A stretch of DNA of 64,000 nucleotides from a gamma proteobacterium endosymbiont of Lamellibrachia anaximandri (GTDB lineage Bacteria > Pseudomonadota > Gammaproteobacteria > Chromatiales > Chromatiaceae), in contig JAESPD010000004.1 in NCBI GenBank assembly GCA_016756855.1, forward strand, positions 1 through 64,000, given 5' to 3'. Numbering within the stretch: the stretch's first letter is position 1; each line of letters begins with the position of its first letter. A program made the translations under genes and the position numbers. The notes beneath the pieces are model-generated. The model searched no databases and had not been told where the DNA came from. It saw nothing but the letters and a program-made list of their open reading frames with translations. Below, in pieces: positions 44,887 through 55,079 of this stretch.

Positions 44887-46437
44887 TCAACCCCACTCCA
44901 CGTGCAGACGTTGATCCATCCAGGGCAGCTTGATGATGCTGTAACTCCATGGCAGACGTTGCAGCAGCATATCCTGGGGTAACGGGTTGACCCTGAGTCT
45001 GGGGGGGCTGCGGTTGGGTTCCAGACGGCCTTCACGTTGCAGAAAGGCCTCCCGCAAGCCGTCCGGGCTGGTGGATTTCAAGGCCTTCCAGTGATTGATG
45101 GCCGCTTTAAGCAGTATCTCGCACTCACCCTTTTGTTTATCGGTGGGCGAATATGAAATCAGTGGCACCTCAGTGGGAATGCCGCAAAGGCATTTCTCCA
45201 GTGCCAGATCGTACTCGACGTGTTGGTTCTCTTCCCAGACAAGATACTCCAGCAGATAGACCGCTCGATGACGCGCTTGAGCGTCAACAAATGATTTATC
45301 GATGACCAGCCCTGTGCCCTCGAACAGTGGCAGCAGGAGAGGTGACAGCAGGATGATTCCTGCGCTCTCGATATAGATCTGAGTGACGCTGGCTTTATCT
45401 GTGTCGCCACTCTCCTGGATGGTCTCATCGATGCGGTCTGTCTGTTGGATTAACTCTGGTTCAGAGCTGTCTGGGGTTTTGGAGTGTCTCCGAAGTTTGG
45501 GATCAGCGTAGGTTTCAGTCCGCTTGTGTCCGGCTTTGCTGCGTTTTTTTGCGTTTGCTTCAGGTACTGGCGGTTTGGGTCTGCCGGTATCACTCTGGCT
45601 ACCGGTTGCCCGTTGCAGAAGTGTGGCCAGTGAACGCTGCCAGCGAGTTGTTGTTTCTGGCGTCCGTTTACCGATTTGTCTGCCGAGCGTTTCATACAGA
45701 ATTTGCAGGGCCTGGCGGGGAAAGTGCCGGGCGAGAATAGCCGCTGCTGTCTCCCTGTTTTCTGCACGGGATCGGCTCAGTGTAATGAGAAAAATCAGCT
45801 TCTCTGTATCGCTGCTTTTCCAGGACGTTTTTGCTGCCAGTTTTCGGATGAATTGAGTCTCTCCTGCGGGGACCCCATGTTCGATGATCCCGGCGATCAA
45901 TGCAGGCGGGATGTGCTGCATCAGCCGTTCGAGCGCGGGCAGGCTTGCATTGATCACGACTGAGAGTGCCTTGATCAAAGTGTCCGGTCTTTGCAGCAGT
46001 TGCTCCAGATGTTGAGACTCCATCCAGGGCGGCGGTTTTTCAGACCACCAGGGCAGGACACCCTGTTTCAGATAGTATTGCAGGCTTTCAAGTGAGCGCT
46101 GCTGGAGAGAGAGCCTGTCTGTTGACTGGTCGCTCTTCTGGCCTGATCTCTCTTGTGACAGTCGATATTTTTCAAGTGCCTTTGCGAGTTTGAGGCGTAT
46201 GCCCTCTGTGAGTTGGGACTCCAGCGCCTTTTCCGAGAGATGGCCGAGGTCGATCTCCAGACGGTCGATGCGCCAGACACTCTCCGCACCCGCTGTCTGT
46301 TTCTCAAAAACTTCATCGAGGATGAGCGGCAGCTTGTGATCGCCAAAGGTGGAGAGGCGGTCCTGCAGACCCCTGGCATCCTCCTGGCGGGGAACCCGGA
46401 TTTCGAAGGTCTGTCTCTGCACCTGATGTCTGGACAT
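44887..46437 (-). CDS. Contractile injection system tape measure protein
   Basis: 516 residues. The N-terminus (HQVQRQTFEIRVPRQEDARG, then WRIDRLEIDLGHLSEKALE) and the C-terminal segments (ESAGIILLSPLLLPLFEGTG, LEKCLCGIP, LREAFLQREGRL, LPWSYSIIKLPWMDQRLHVEW) match the CIS tape-measure family (Afp14 relatives). It sets the inner tube length during assembly. The middle (about 270-340) is low-complexity and polar. It lies between the 958-residue protein and the DUF4157 gene, with which it is tightly coupled. Confidence 0.82.
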   Translation of the reverse strand: MSRHQVQRQTFEIRVPRQEDARGLQDRLSTFGDHKLPLILDEVFEKQTAGAESVWRIDRLEIDLGHLSEKALESQLTEGIRLKLAKALEKYRLSQERSGQKSDQSTDRLSLQQRSLESLQYYLKQGVLPWWSEKPPPWMESQHLEQLLQRPDTLIKALSVVINASLPALERLMQHIPPALIAGIIEHGVPAGETQFIRKLAAKTSWKSSDTEKLIFLITLSRSRAENRETAAAILARHFPRQALQILYETLGRQIGKRTPETTTRWQRSLATLLQRATGSQSDTGRPKPPVPEANAKKRSKAGHKRTETYADPKLRRHSKTPDSSEPELIQQTDRIDETIQESGDTDKASVTQIYIESAGIILLSPLLLPLFEGTGLVIDKSFVDAQARHRAVYLLEYLVWEENQHVEYDLALEKCLCGIPTEVPLISYSPTDKQKGECEILLKAAINHWKALKSTSPDGLREAFLQREGRLEPNRSPPRLRVNPLPQDMLLQRLPWSYSIIKLPWMDQRLHVEWG

Positions 46438-46455
46438 GGCCTGTCTTCAATTCGG

Positions 46456-49332
46456 CTAAAAGGCACCGGATATCTGGCCCAGTTTTCCTTTCATCATAGT
46501 ATTCATCTCACTGGTACCTGTACCCTCTTGGATGGTCGAAAATTCCTCGCCGACCACCTGGCGTGCTTCAGAACCCGACAGATCGAGGGCGGCATCGCGC
46601 ACACTGCTCATGAACTGCTTGTCGGCAGCGGTGGGCGTGGCGTCTGCGTCATTGACCCGGGAGGTTTGAGATGCTTTTACGATCAGTTCTGCGAGACGTT
46701 GTTCCGTTTCCATGAATTTCTCCTCGTCACCGCTGACAGCAAGACCCTTGTCCATACGTTCTTCGATAGCACCTTTCTCTCTTTGCGCCCTGAGTATCTC
46801 TGCCATTATCAGTGTTTGTTCGCGGTCGAAGTTCTCTTTGCCCATAACGGCGGTCGAGCCGAAATCAGGGTTTTGCGCAGCGGCGTAGAAACCACTGCCG
46901 ACATTGAATCCGGTAAACTGAGATTCGATGATCTGGGTTTGGTAGGAAATCTCCATTTGAAGATCTTCCTTCGCGGTGGTTATCCGTGTATCCACCAGGT
47001 TCAGCGTGTCCTTGAGCTGAATGCCCTGGACGGTAAAGATGGGCATGTCTATCTTGTCTATCCACCAGACCGGCGGTTTGAAGACCGGGAGATCTAACTC
47101 CGGTGCCGGCTCCTCCTCAGGTTCCAGGATCGATGGATCGAAGTAGCTGTAATAGGGGAGACAGAAATCCGCCAGTACCCGACTGCCGGATGCATCGTAG
47201 ACCAGCACGAACGTTCCGCCTCTGGGTACGCCGCCCTGATGTTCCAGGCCCGGATGGTGTTTCAGGAAACGGTCGAAGATCGACCCCTTTCTTACCTTCT
47301 TTTTGCGTCTTTCCCAGAGATCCAGAAGTTTTTCTAGGTTGAGGAATTTGCTTCCATCCAGCAGTGAACCTGCCGGCGTGGGCAGGATCGGCCGGGCGAC
47401 CTTTTTGATGTCGGTACTCACCGCCTTGGCCTGAACAGCGCAGATGTTCACTTTTTCGTGAAACGCCGTGACCTTCGCTTTGTTGAACTCTGCATCCGCA
47501 AGTTTTTTCGGCATGAAGGGGATGGCTTCGGCGACCTTTAGCTGCAACTGGCCTGCCCTTTGCCGGGGTGCGGAGAAAAGTGCTTTGGGAGTGGCCGGCT
47601 CCAGTTCATCGACGCGGCTGTCCTGCAAAACAGTCTGCTGCAGATCGGTGCCGAACCGACCTGCCTGATTGAGGGTGTGGCGTATATCCGCCTTCTGCAG
47701 ATTGAACAGGATATCGATGTCGGGAAAGTGAAACGGGCGAATGAATACCGGGTCGGCATCTTCCAGCTGGATCGCCTCCACCTTGAAGGCCAGATTGTGT
47801 CTGCGGGCCATGGTTTCCAACTCGGTCTGTACATCCTTGACCTTTCTGCCCTGATGGCCCTCGATGCGGATAAAGTCGTAATCATCGATGGATTGGCGGT
47901 AGATCGAGTCGTGGGTGTGGCTGCTGTAGTCTTTCAGACCGTAACCGGGAATCCGGTCGCTGCATTGTTTGCGACTCAGGTCGAAGTTCCATAGCTCGTT
48001 GATGCGGGGTTGACTGTTGGTGTCGAAATAGGCGGGGATGGCACGCTCTCCCAGCGGGGCAATAGCTTTGCGGGAGGGGGAGAGGCGGATCTCGCCGGCC
48101 GGTTTTTTGAAGTGGCGCAGCATGGCGTCCATGCGCCGCAGCAGAAACACGAATCGTCTCTTTTTATCATCTTCGCCGCGCAGTATTGGGGTTGCCTGGA
48201 AGCGGTAGCGATAGGCATCATCCACAATCCCCCCTTTGTGGGCCAGGCCAAGTACCATATGTTTGGAGAAACTGGCGGGATTGCCCATGCAGTTGTCATC
48301 CAGTTCGAACAGCGCCTCTCTGCACTCGTGATAGGCTTCGATCAGATCCTTGAAGAAGCTGTAGACGTACTGAATGCCCTGGCTGTTGGTGGTGACCTGG
48401 AAACGCGCCTGGTTCAGGCGCAGACTCCACTTGCCGCTGCTGTAGAGTTGCTGCATGGTTGAGGTGAACAGGCCATTGGTGGGTACGTCGTCAAACGCCT
48501 TGCCCAGATCGAGCTTCATCTTGTCGATGGCGGTGATGTAACGCTTGGCCAGACCGTTGTTGCCGTCGTATCGGTTGATCGCGCCGACGTCGAGATCGAG
48601 GCGGGAGGCCTCCACCTCATTCATTGCCAGATACTCATCCTTCGGTGTCAGCGGGAGCTTCGGCAGCAGCTCTTTAGGTGCCAGCAACAGTTTAAGGTTG
48701 GCGGTGCGGGTCGGGCCACGGTTGTCGCAGTCGCTGGCGTTGCAGAGATCGTTCTCCCTGATATAGGTCTCCTGATAGAGCACCAATACCAGTTGCGCAA
48801 GCTGAGCCTTTGTCAGGCTCAGTGGCTGTGCATCCGCCTCACTTCCATCCTGCAACAGTTCGATCAGTTGGCTACCGGGCCTGAGCGGTTGAATATCCAG
48901 AATCGGTTCGATCGGCTGGATGCCGGGTCTGACTGGTTGAATATCCAGACGCGGTTGCACCAGCAGTCGACTGCCGCCTATCACGGCTTTCTTTCTGACA
49001 ATCTTCCTGGTGTGGAAGGGTGGGTACTTCGCGTCATCGTCGGTGAAGGTCCGATAGTGGGTAAAGCCCTGCGTCTCGGTTATCTGCAGCAGATCCCCCT
49101 CGCTGGTAACGCCGACTCCCGCTTCGATCGCCACCCGGTTTGCCGTGGCCTGGAAAGTGAGTCCACAGACAATACCCCGGCCCAGCAAACGGGCGCGGGT
49201 GAGTCGATGCTGGCCATCGAGAAAATCGACTGCCCGATTGAGTTGGCCGGCGGTGAGTACCTGGTTGTCGGCAAAGTAGTCGAAGTCCGGCACAGGTTCA
49301 TTCAGTGAGGTGAGTTCGATTTTGTCGTTCAT
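46456..49332 (-). CDS. Large eCIS structural protein of unknown role
   Basis: 958 residues, no signal peptide or membrane helix. The N-terminal ~90 residues (DYFADNQVLTAGQLNRAVDF, RLLGRGIVCGL) resemble a conserved opening found in large proteins of eCIS and related loci. About residues 125-160 hold a short internal repeat (LDIQPVRPGIQPIEPILDIQ type). The rest is mixed alpha/beta with helical ends. Its place between a baseplate-like protein and the tape measure corresponds to where the tail fibre lies in Afp, but I see no collagen-like, trimeric fibre or adhesin motif. It may be a baseplate accessory or an unrecognised receptor-binding part. Confidence 0.6.
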   Translation of the reverse strand: MNDKIELTSLNEPVPDFDYFADNQVLTAGQLNRAVDFLDGQHRLTRARLLGRGIVCGLTFQATANRVAIEAGVGVTSEGDLLQITETQGFTHYRTFTDDDAKYPPFHTRKIVRKKAVIGGSRLLVQPRLDIQPVRPGIQPIEPILDIQPLRPGSQLIELLQDGSEADAQPLSLTKAQLAQLVLVLYQETYIRENDLCNASDCDNRGPTRTANLKLLLAPKELLPKLPLTPKDEYLAMNEVEASRLDLDVGAINRYDGNNGLAKRYITAIDKMKLDLGKAFDDVPTNGLFTSTMQQLYSSGKWSLRLNQARFQVTTNSQGIQYVYSFFKDLIEAYHECREALFELDDNCMGNPASFSKHMVLGLAHKGGIVDDAYRYRFQATPILRGEDDKKRRFVFLLRRMDAMLRHFKKPAGEIRLSPSRKAIAPLGERAIPAYFDTNSQPRINELWNFDLSRKQCSDRIPGYGLKDYSSHTHDSIYRQSIDDYDFIRIEGHQGRKVKDVQTELETMARRHNLAFKVEAIQLEDADPVFIRPFHFPDIDILFNLQKADIRHTLNQAGRFGTDLQQTVLQDSRVDELEPATPKALFSAPRQRAGQLQLKVAEAIPFMPKKLADAEFNKAKVTAFHEKVNICAVQAKAVSTDIKKVARPILPTPAGSLLDGSKFLNLEKLLDLWERRKKKVRKGSIFDRFLKHHPGLEHQGGVPRGGTFVLVYDASGSRVLADFCLPYYSYFDPSILEPEEEPAPELDLPVFKPPVWWIDKIDMPIFTVQGIQLKDTLNLVDTRITTAKEDLQMEISYQTQIIESQFTGFNVGSGFYAAAQNPDFGSTAVMGKENFDREQTLIMAEILRAQREKGAIEERMDKGLAVSGDEEKFMETEQRLAELIVKASQTSRVNDADATPTAADKQFMSSVRDAALDLSGSEARQVVGEEFSTIQEGTGTSEMNTMMKGKLGQISGAF

Positions 49333-49347
49333 GGCAGCTACCTGTAG

Positions 49348-51981
49348 CTAGTTCCCTGGTTCATTGCCCAGATGGGTCCGGTTCAGGAGGATCGGCCGTT
49401 CACCTTCATCCTCCTGACAGTCGTGCAGCTCACCGGTCGGGTAGACGCTGTGTATCTGCTGCAGGACTGCGATTAATCTGTTCAGATGCCGGCTGCTTTT
49501 TACCTCTCCGGCAGGATGGCGTGCCCGATAGTTGAGCCAGGCGCGGTAATGCTCTTCGAAATTGGCCATCTGTTCGGCGTCCACGAAACAGATGCGCGGT
49601 AGGATGTGGGCGGGCATCTCCATGCGAATGGTGCGTTCGACGAAGTGGCGGAAGTCGATATCGTGCATGCGTGGGGCATAGGCTGGGACTAAAACCTGGA
49701 TCTGACAGGAGTAGGGGTCGATCGGCTCTCCCGCTGTCCCGCAATCGCTGTCGGGACAGACGGAGATGAAGTTGTCCTCGACCAGGGTCGAATCAGCTGG
49801 TGCTCTGAATTTGCGTGGGCGCAGCAGCAGGTTTTCGACCACGTGCATTCCTTCGGCGTCGTAGACCCGGTTGATCGCCTCTCTCGTCCCTGCAAGGGCG
49901 GCGTCCCGCAACTCTGTTGTGTCGAAATACTCGATGCGCCGGGCGATGATCTCCTGTTTATCATCCACCAGATTGAAATAGTGGCTGCCGTTTTTTGCAG
50001 TCTCTGGCTGGTAGGACTCTTCGAATCGGCCGAAGTCCAGCGCGATGCGAAGCTCTCTGACGGCATCTTCCAGTGTCTTGTATTTGGTGCTGCTGCTGAG
50101 CAGGATCTTGTTGCTCAGGTTGTCCTTTATGCGGAAGCGGAAGTCGTTGTCGCTGTCCTGATCGATCTGTTCGTAGAGGTCGGTATCGAGCAGGGCCAGA
50201 TTGCGGCGACGGATGCTGCGGAAGCCGAGCAGGCGCCCCACCCGATGCTGTATCCCGGGGATATTCGTGCAGCTGCCCCAGATCTGATCCCGCTCGGTGA
50301 TGTCGAAAGCGCTGCCCCGCCGACGGCTCAAGAGCGCATACTCCTGCAGGAAACGCGCCTTCTCCTGGATCAGCCGCGGGCCGTTGTTCTCCAACCGCAG
50401 ACGTTGCATCTGCAGGGCGTATTCAGTAAATCGTTCACCAAAACGGGCCAGCAGATGGTCGAGGAATTGGTTGCGGCGTCTGCTGTCCGGCTCTGACTGC
50501 CGGTCCAGCGCCCCCAGCAATGTTGCATAGTCGCCGTGGATCTTGGGATCGAGCAGTTCACTCACCTCGCCGATGCCGGGGACTACCTGGGAAAAGTAGG
50601 TGTGGCGCAACGCAGGGTCGGCGGAGAAGAGGCTGCCGATGTGGCGTAACTGAGTGAGATAGTTGGCCAATAGCTGATCGAAGAGCAGGAGAAATCCCTG
50701 CAGTTGGCGGGCCTGGCTGCGCCGGGTCCTGGTGGCGTGACTCGGCAGCCCCGTGGGCTCGACGCCGTAAGCCGGTGGCAGTTCGTGTTGGATGGAGAGA
50801 TAGCTCTCCACCGCGACGGAACGGCTCTCCGGGGCTGGCAGGTCGCTGGTTGTGGCCCGATGTTGCCGTGCCTCTTGCTGTAGCTGCTGCAGTGCCTTTG
50901 CGACTTCGTCGGGATCCACCCGGTAGGGCAGCAGATCCTTGAAGAAGTGCAGGGCGCTCTGTTCGATGTCGAAAACCGGTCTGTGGTTACTCTCCAGCTC
51001 GATGTTCCAGGGATCGCCGGAAGTCTTGGCGGCTGCGCCCGATTGCAGGATCAGCTTACGCACCGCCGTCACTCCCTCTGTTTTTACGATTGCATCGATA
51101 AGGTCGGCGGCATTGGTCTGGGTCGGTAACTCGGCCTGTTGCAGATCCTCATCCAGCAGGAAACCGTGGTCGAGTTGAGGGCCGGAGTAGATCTCATCCG
51201 GTGCCAAACCTTTTTTCAGCAACTGCTGCAGGGTGTAGCGGGGAAGCGGCGGTGACAGGCGCTGTTGCATGGCGTGGATGATGCGGGCGCAGGTCAGATC
51301 GATATCGGCCTCTTCGGTCAGTTCGATGTCGGCGCAGACCCGGATAGCCTGCTCGCGGATCAGATCGATCCCAGCCAGGTCTTCGCAAAGGTTACGGTGC
51401 TGGTGAAAAACTTTGGCGACGTCGGTGGTGACCTGTTTTGTCAGCTTTTTGGTGATGCGGTCGTGAGGCTCCACCCGCAGTCGGTAGAGGCCGTTGAGTC
51501 TGTATTCGGTCTGGTTGTGATCCTCCGGTGGCGCAATTGTCGACTGGGTGCCTCTGCTGCAGTCAACGAAGTAATTGACGCTGTTGTCCTGCTCGATCCA
51601 GACATTGCGCACCATCGGCACCTGGTCGATGATCAGTTTGCGTAGATCGATGGTGGTGACCGGTTCAGTGGGCAGGATCTCCAATGCAGAGAGCAGGGTG
51701 CTGTGCTGTTGCAGAGCCTGATGTCTCCGCTGTGTTTCAGCGTCGGCATCAGCCGGGACTGCCAGCAGATCAGCCATCGGCAGGCGGGTGCGGTAGCTCA
51801 GGTCTGTGATGGCGTAGCAGAGCAGTTCCAGGAGGGTGATGCCAGGGTCGTGGGCATTGTAGTCGGTCCACAAGTCGTGGCTCAGGGCCTCGATATGTTC
51901 CAGGCCTGACTGGCGCAGTTGGGCATAATCGAGTGCTTCTGCCCTGTTCGGATCACGGCGAATGGTGAGGGACTCTTTCAT
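49348..51981 (-). CDS. Baseplate J-like wedge protein (Afp12-type)
   Basis: 877 residues. The N-terminal motif DYNAHDPGITLLELLCYAI (about 41-59) and TDLSYRTRLP are typical of the second large eCIS baseplate protein. Towards the end, VPAYAPRMHDIDFRHFVERT and MPAHILPRICFVD fit the same family. It forms part of the baseplate wedges with the 1033-residue protein, whose gene overlaps it by 4 bases. The middle carries many Gln/Arg-rich helices and is less conserved. Confidence 0.78.
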   Translation of the reverse strand: MKESLTIRRDPNRAEALDYAQLRQSGLEHIEALSHDLWTDYNAHDPGITLLELLCYAITDLSYRTRLPMADLLAVPADADAETQRRHQALQQHSTLLSALEILPTEPVTTIDLRKLIIDQVPMVRNVWIEQDNSVNYFVDCSRGTQSTIAPPEDHNQTEYRLNGLYRLRVEPHDRITKKLTKQVTTDVAKVFHQHRNLCEDLAGIDLIREQAIRVCADIELTEEADIDLTCARIIHAMQQRLSPPLPRYTLQQLLKKGLAPDEIYSGPQLDHGFLLDEDLQQAELPTQTNAADLIDAIVKTEGVTAVRKLILQSGAAAKTSGDPWNIELESNHRPVFDIEQSALHFFKDLLPYRVDPDEVAKALQQLQQEARQHRATTSDLPAPESRSVAVESYLSIQHELPPAYGVEPTGLPSHATRTRRSQARQLQGFLLLFDQLLANYLTQLRHIGSLFSADPALRHTYFSQVVPGIGEVSELLDPKIHGDYATLLGALDRQSEPDSRRRNQFLDHLLARFGERFTEYALQMQRLRLENNGPRLIQEKARFLQEYALLSRRRGSAFDITERDQIWGSCTNIPGIQHRVGRLLGFRSIRRRNLALLDTDLYEQIDQDSDNDFRFRIKDNLSNKILLSSSTKYKTLEDAVRELRIALDFGRFEESYQPETAKNGSHYFNLVDDKQEIIARRIEYFDTTELRDAALAGTREAINRVYDAEGMHVVENLLLRPRKFRAPADSTLVEDNFISVCPDSDCGTAGEPIDPYSCQIQVLVPAYAPRMHDIDFRHFVERTIRMEMPAHILPRICFVDAEQMANFEEHYRAWLNYRARHPAGEVKSSRHLNRLIAVLQQIHSVYPTGELHDCQEDEGERPILLNRTHLGNEPGN

Positions 51982-54900
51982 GTGCTTCCCCCGCTGGCCG
52001 CATCGCGGATGGTGTGTTGGTGATGGCTGGTCAGTATTGCCTTCGGATTCTGTGAAACCACTTCATCCCGGTCGATCTCGGGAGTCTCTTCGGTGGTTAG
52101 ATGGTAGAGCTTCAGCTGCTGCACATAGTCGACGGAGGACTGATCCATGATGAAGGCCAGCAGCATGCTTTTATGGATGCGGCCGCCAAACGCGGGCATC
52201 GTCGTTTTGTCGCCGGTCCAGGGGGCAAGGTATTGCTGCAGCGCTTTCTGCAGTGCCTGACTGGCAGCGCCAAACGGGTACTCCGGATTGAAGGCGACTG
52301 CGATGTCGAGACGAATTTTTTCGTAATCCGGATTAAAAACCTTGGCGCTGGCAAAGGGGCTGTTGAGTGCCGCCAGCAGTTTGTCGATTCTGCTTTCAGT
52401 ATCCTTGTCGATACGGGGCTGTAGTGGGTCGTAGGCCTTGCGCTGACGGATGTCGGGAATGACCACCAGGGAGACATGTCCTGGGCCCGGCAGGTGGGAC
52501 AGACATTTTACCCGATAGAGTTCGGGAAATGCCTGCAGTACCAATTGCTCATAGTCCCAGAGTGTGACTGCCCGCTGTTTGTGGCGCAGGCGTTCACTGA
52601 CTCGGGTATAGAAGGTTTGGTCGCTCTCCTTCGCCTGGCCGCAAATCGAAGCATAGGGTTGGCTGGCCCCTTTGATGCCGTCCAGAGATTTTACCGGTTT
52701 GCCGATCGACTTCGGTGGCAGCGATGAAGTCAGATGCGGGGGATTTTTCCCTGCATCCAGCAGGTGTGCAGAGGCTGCCTGTGGGTGCAGGTCGATCAGG
52801 TGACAGACTGCATCGCTGTTGTTTTCCACCCTGGCTCGCAGCCAGGTCACGCCGTCAGGCATCCAATGGCTTGTCTGTAGGGAGTTGGCGGGGACATTGA
52901 TCCGCAGAATGCCGGAGGTGAGCAGGCCGTTGCTTTCGTCAAAGAGGATCTCCTTTGCGGTCAGGTCACGCCAGTGATCTGACTCCAGCAGACTCCAGAT
53001 TACAGTTTCGATATTTTTTTCCGGGTTTGCGCTGCCCTCGTCCACCTGAATCAGCAGATCCAGAAAGGCGGCGTCCGGCTGCTCCTTGAGGCCGATGAAG
53101 AGTTGTCCTTCCGGACTTGAGTCCGGCAACAGACGAATCTTATCTTCGATGGTGTCATCAAGTTGTGATTTCAGAAAGCCGTGAACCTCCCGCTGCCCGA
53201 ACGGGGTGGTCTGGTAGAGCCGTATCTCGGCGCCGATATAGGCGGCGGCATCTTCATCGGTGGGATCGACCCAGCCGGTTTGTGCCTCGTAGGTGAGTTG
53301 GACCGATTCCAGTTCTGGCGTATAAGGCGGGTTGGGGATGGCCATCCCGGAATCCTTTGCCATGCTTTTCGCCAGTACGATGGGGTAGTCCTGGTGCAGA
53401 AAATCCCGCTCGAGGCGCAGTTTGATATAACCGGGACGGTTGACGCCCTGCAACTCTTTGACTGAGGGGGTCGCTGCTTTCCTGGCAATCAGGTTCAGTG
53501 GTAGCAGCGAGAAGCTGCTGATCATGTTGAAACCGGCCCACGGCAGCGCACTGAAAGAGTTGCGGGTCATAAGCGGCATGTAGAAATAGTTCAGCCCGGT
53601 CAGCGGGATGAGCCTGGCGGGTGGCTCATCACTGGTGAGGGTTTGTGGCAAAGCTGCATCGGAGTTGTCGAAGAGTTTTACTTTGCGTTCGATACGGCTG
53701 CTGTCTTCCCGCTCCAGGATCATCTGCGCACTGAAGGCATTATTGTTGTTGATGCGCCGTATACAGTCATCCGCACCACAGGGTTGCCCACTGCTATTGA
53801 AACGGTAGGCGCTGTAGTGGTCAGACAGAAGTTTTTCCGGGACACCCTTCCAGTTGAGGTTCAGGGAGAAACTTGTCACCTGCTTGTTGAGCATCTCAGG
53901 ACTGGCGACGGCAAAAGTGCTGCCGGTCTTGGGTTGCGGCCCAAAAGGCAGGAATGGTTTGCTGGTATCGACTCTCCCCAGATCATTTTCCGCCACCAGT
54001 TCCCCGGCATTTCCCACCTTTGTCTGGAGTTGCATGTCGATGAGATCGTGCTGTTCGAGCCACTCCCGCAGTGCCGGAGTCTCGGGGCTGACGCTGACTT
54101 TCATCAGCGGCAGGGTGGTGACGAATCCGCCATCGAGGAGTTCTGCGTCGTAGGCGGTTACCGCCTCTGTCTCTGCGTCCAGCACTACCACGAACTGCAA
54201 TAGCCAGCTATCGCTGGATTCTGTGATCTCCACACTTAACGGAGAGAAGGGTCCCAGCCAGCCCTTTTCACCACTGAATTCAATCAGCAGTGCCTTGGCC
54301 GCTTCGTTGAGAGGCGGATCTTCATCGCCAAGCTCCAGCCGTAGTGAGGCGGTGATCGTCCGCTTGCCGGAACTGAGCTGTAGGAGGGGAGAGGCCAAGG
54401 CAAATCCCACTGTGGCTTTGGGTATGCCGGTGTGGCCGAAGGCTGGCCAGGCGGGTTGCTCTTTGGGCAGTGCGGCCCCCAGACCGTCCAGTGAGTTGCT
54501 CTGCAGTGCGAAGTGGAGCTGGCTGGATGCCGGCTCCCGATAGAGCGAGCAGAGGTGTTCGATGGTTGTGCGGTTGATCCAGACATTACGCTCCGTGGCG
54601 TAGCGCAGATTCCCCGCTGTGAACACGGTGCCTGCGGCCACCGCCACCTGGTCCCGCTTGGGCCTGGCCTCGAAGAGCAGGTTGACATGGTCGGCCTGCG
54701 CCGGCTTGGGGGCAAGTTGCAACAGCTCCCGGTAGTAGTAATCGAGGTGGCTTTTACTCAGACGATTCAACTCGCCCTGGGCCTTTTCGAAGAGTTTGAT
54801 GAAAGCCAGAAAGAGCGCTGCCTGAGGTGGCGCATCGTGCTGCTCAGCAAGGCTGTCAGGATTTTCCAGTAATTCGAAGAGCGGCGACCAGTTACCCTCA

Positions 54901-55079
54901 TCCCCGAAGGGGGTGGCGAAACGGATATGCGCCGCGAGACGGCGACCGAAGGCGATGAGTTGATCGCGGTCCCGGCCATCGATGGCCAGCTTGTGCGGCG
55001 GCAGCGCCGGGGCCTGCCGTTCCGACTGGCTGGTGCCCTGATGCTCCAGGGGATAGGGTTTTTGAAACGGGCTCTTCAT
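51978..55079 (-). CDS. Baseplate J/gp47-like wedge protein (Afp11-type)
   Basis: 1033 residues. The N-terminal 150 residues (AALFLAFIKLFEKAQGELNR, HLDYYYRELLQL, FEARPKRDQVAVAAGTVF) and the C-terminal region (RAVTLWDYEQLVLQAFPELY, VSLVVIPDIRQR, FGGRIHKSMLLAFI) have the baseplate J-like pattern. It is about as long as Afp11. It overlaps the gp25-like gene upstream by 4 bases (ATGA) and its partner wedge gene downstream by 4 bases, showing tight coupling of the baseplate module. Confidence 0.83.
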   Translation of the reverse strand: MKSPFQKPYPLEHQGTSQSERQAPALPPHKLAIDGRDRDQLIAFGRRLAAHIRFATPFGDEGNWSPLFELLENPDSLAEQHDAPPQAALFLAFIKLFEKAQGELNRLSKSHLDYYYRELLQLAPKPAQADHVNLLFEARPKRDQVAVAAGTVFTAGNLRYATERNVWINRTTIEHLCSLYREPASSQLHFALQSNSLDGLGAALPKEQPAWPAFGHTGIPKATVGFALASPLLQLSSGKRTITASLRLELGDEDPPLNEAAKALLIEFSGEKGWLGPFSPLSVEITESSDSWLLQFVVVLDAETEAVTAYDAELLDGGFVTTLPLMKVSVSPETPALREWLEQHDLIDMQLQTKVGNAGELVAENDLGRVDTSKPFLPFGPQPKTGSTFAVASPEMLNKQVTSFSLNLNWKGVPEKLLSDHYSAYRFNSSGQPCGADDCIRRINNNNAFSAQMILEREDSSRIERKVKLFDNSDAALPQTLTSDEPPARLIPLTGLNYFYMPLMTRNSFSALPWAGFNMISSFSLLPLNLIARKAATPSVKELQGVNRPGYIKLRLERDFLHQDYPIVLAKSMAKDSGMAIPNPPYTPELESVQLTYEAQTGWVDPTDEDAAAYIGAEIRLYQTTPFGQREVHGFLKSQLDDTIEDKIRLLPDSSPEGQLFIGLKEQPDAAFLDLLIQVDEGSANPEKNIETVIWSLLESDHWRDLTAKEILFDESNGLLTSGILRINVPANSLQTSHWMPDGVTWLRARVENNSDAVCHLIDLHPQAASAHLLDAGKNPPHLTSSLPPKSIGKPVKSLDGIKGASQPYASICGQAKESDQTFYTRVSERLRHKQRAVTLWDYEQLVLQAFPELYRVKCLSHLPGPGHVSLVVIPDIRQRKAYDPLQPRIDKDTESRIDKLLAALNSPFASAKVFNPDYEKIRLDIAVAFNPEYPFGAASQALQKALQQYLAPWTGDKTTMPAFGGRIHKSMLLAFIMDQSSVDYVQQLKLYHLTTEETPEIDRDEVVSQNPKAILTSHHQHTIRDAASGGST

